Assembly (NCBI GenBank): GCA_025617745.1
Contig: CM046859.1
Coordinates: 27,765,371 to 27,829,370, forward strand
Length of the DNA: 64,000 bases
DNA from: Heliocidaris erythrogramma
Taxonomy: Eukaryota > Echinodermata > Echinoidea > Camarodonta > Echinometridae
Direction of reading: 5' to 3'
Below, in pieces: positions 63,282-64,000 of this stretch. A program made the translations under genes and the position numbers. Position 1 is the stretch's first letter. Each line of letters begins with the position of its first letter. The notes beneath the pieces were generated by a model. That model was not told the origin of the DNA. It ran no database searches and worked only from the letters and a program-made list of their open reading frames with translations.

Positions 63282-63289
63282 GTAAGTAA

Positions 63290-63341
63290 ATGATGAGTAT
63301 GATGGGGGTATATGTACTGCTGAAAGTGATGATGAAGATAC

Positions 63342-63378
<37 letters not shown>

Positions 63379-63790
63379 AATGGCTATCATAATGATGGTT
63401 GAGATAATTACAGTGACGAAAAAGAATATTATGGTGGTGACAGAGTTTCCCATATTGGTGGACCTGTTGATGCAGATTGTAGTGGTAGTGGTGGTGGTGG
63501 TGATGATGACGACGATGATGACGATGGGTAATGATGACGATGGGTAATGATGATAATGATGACAGAGATGGTGGTGTTGATAATGATGATTGTTATAATT
63601 ACAATGACAAGGAAGAGTATTATAATGGTGACTGAGTTTCCCATTTTGATGGTCATGTTGATGCAGATTTTAGTGGTAGTGGTGGTGATGATGAGGACGA
63701 TGATGATGATGATTACGATCATGATGACGATGATAATGATGATGATGATGACAGAGATGGTGGTGTTGAGATGGATGGTGTGATAAAGAT
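63290..63790. repeat. Long GAT/GGT-rich degenerate microsatellite
   Basis: Dense GATGAT, GGTGGT and GACGAT arrays including two ~200-bp near-duplicates (from about 63400 and 63590, both with GAGTTTCCCAT and GTTGATGCAGATT). The Met/Ile/Thr-rich ORFs are artefacts of this. Confidence 0.9.
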
Positions 63791-64000
63791 GGTCATGGTG
63801 ATAAGGCTGTTATGTAGTTATGACAAGGGCTGTGAGGAGGAGCATATTACAGCATGTGATGGTGATGGTGAACATCTATATGTACAGTAATGGGGGTGTG
63901 GATGATCCTTCTTCATAAAAATATTTGCAAGAATGAAATATTGTGATTATTAAAAGCAGCGATATGAGATTGGCCTCAATTCATAAACATCATATCATGA
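63791..64000 (+). other. Intron of SZT2 after exon 41, no exon seen
   Basis: No coding segment with fitting phase was recognised before the window ends. Confidence 0.5.

Noticed and set aside
62483-62706. Open frame between exons 39 and 40 ([12 protein letters not shown]...)
   Set aside because: Exons 39 and 40 join in phase without it and it has no fitting donor; possibly another exon relic but similarity too weak.
63172-63783. Met/Ile/Val/Thr-rich frames on both strands at the right edge
   Set aside because: Artefacts of the GAT/GGT microsatellite.

Overview
The window is eukaryotic: AT-rich, full of introns, and dense with transposable-element debris. The gene content, the many short palindromic elements and the frequent TACATGTA-type tracts fit a marine deuterostome invertebrate, most likely a sea urchin. 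That assignment is inference. No rRNA, tRNA, CRISPR or bacterial-type gene was found.

One host gene dominates: SZT2, the giant subunit of KICSTOR, on the + strand. Exon 1 (ATG at 8782) is followed by a 14.9-kb first intron, then 40 more coding exons from 23.7 to 63.28 kb. The gene runs off the right edge. The 41 exons join in phase without an in-frame stop, giving 7,240 coding bases (2,413 codons plus one base), about 70% of a roughly 3,400-residue protein. One conserved stretch of about 57 residues that vertebrate SZT2 has between exons 3 and 4 was not found. That same intron carries a decayed tyrosine-recombinase element.

Layout. 1-8.26 kb: intergenic, with TA microsatellites, small foldback elements, a LINE 3' end on the - strand (about 5.0-5.8 kb) and a 660-bp TIR element. 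8.27-8.61 kb: a foldback element packed with TGCACCC/GGGTGCA. 8.61-8.78 kb: SZT2 promoter region with a perfect CRE. 8.84-23.7 kb (intron 1): a nest of transposons. It includes a hAT-like MITE with a perfect 8-bp target duplication, several copies of an approximately 0.8-kb TIR element, and a 6.8-kb LTR retroelement with essentially identical LTRs inserted in one of those copies. The LTR element itself hosts another DNA transposon. Further on are a foldback repeat carrying nuclear-receptor-type AGGTCA arrays and a 1-kb tandem satellite. 23.7-64 kb: SZT2 exons, with introns holding a LINE tail, small MITEs, a 1.66-kb palindromic Tc1-type element, minisatellites, a perfect 36-bp hairpin and GAT repeats.

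The most unusual points are as follows. (1) The LTR element lacks a visible reverse transcriptase and integrase, but encodes a ComEA-like helix-hairpin-helix N-terminus, a CCHC knuckle interrupted by TAG, a retropepsin-like domain with DTA instead of DTG, and the first residues of a TatD-like domain ending at a splice-donor-like site. (2) Decayed extra copies of SZT2 exons 7, 9 and 21 lie in the introns next to the functional exons. (3) A stretch of SZT2 is missing beside a recombinase relic.
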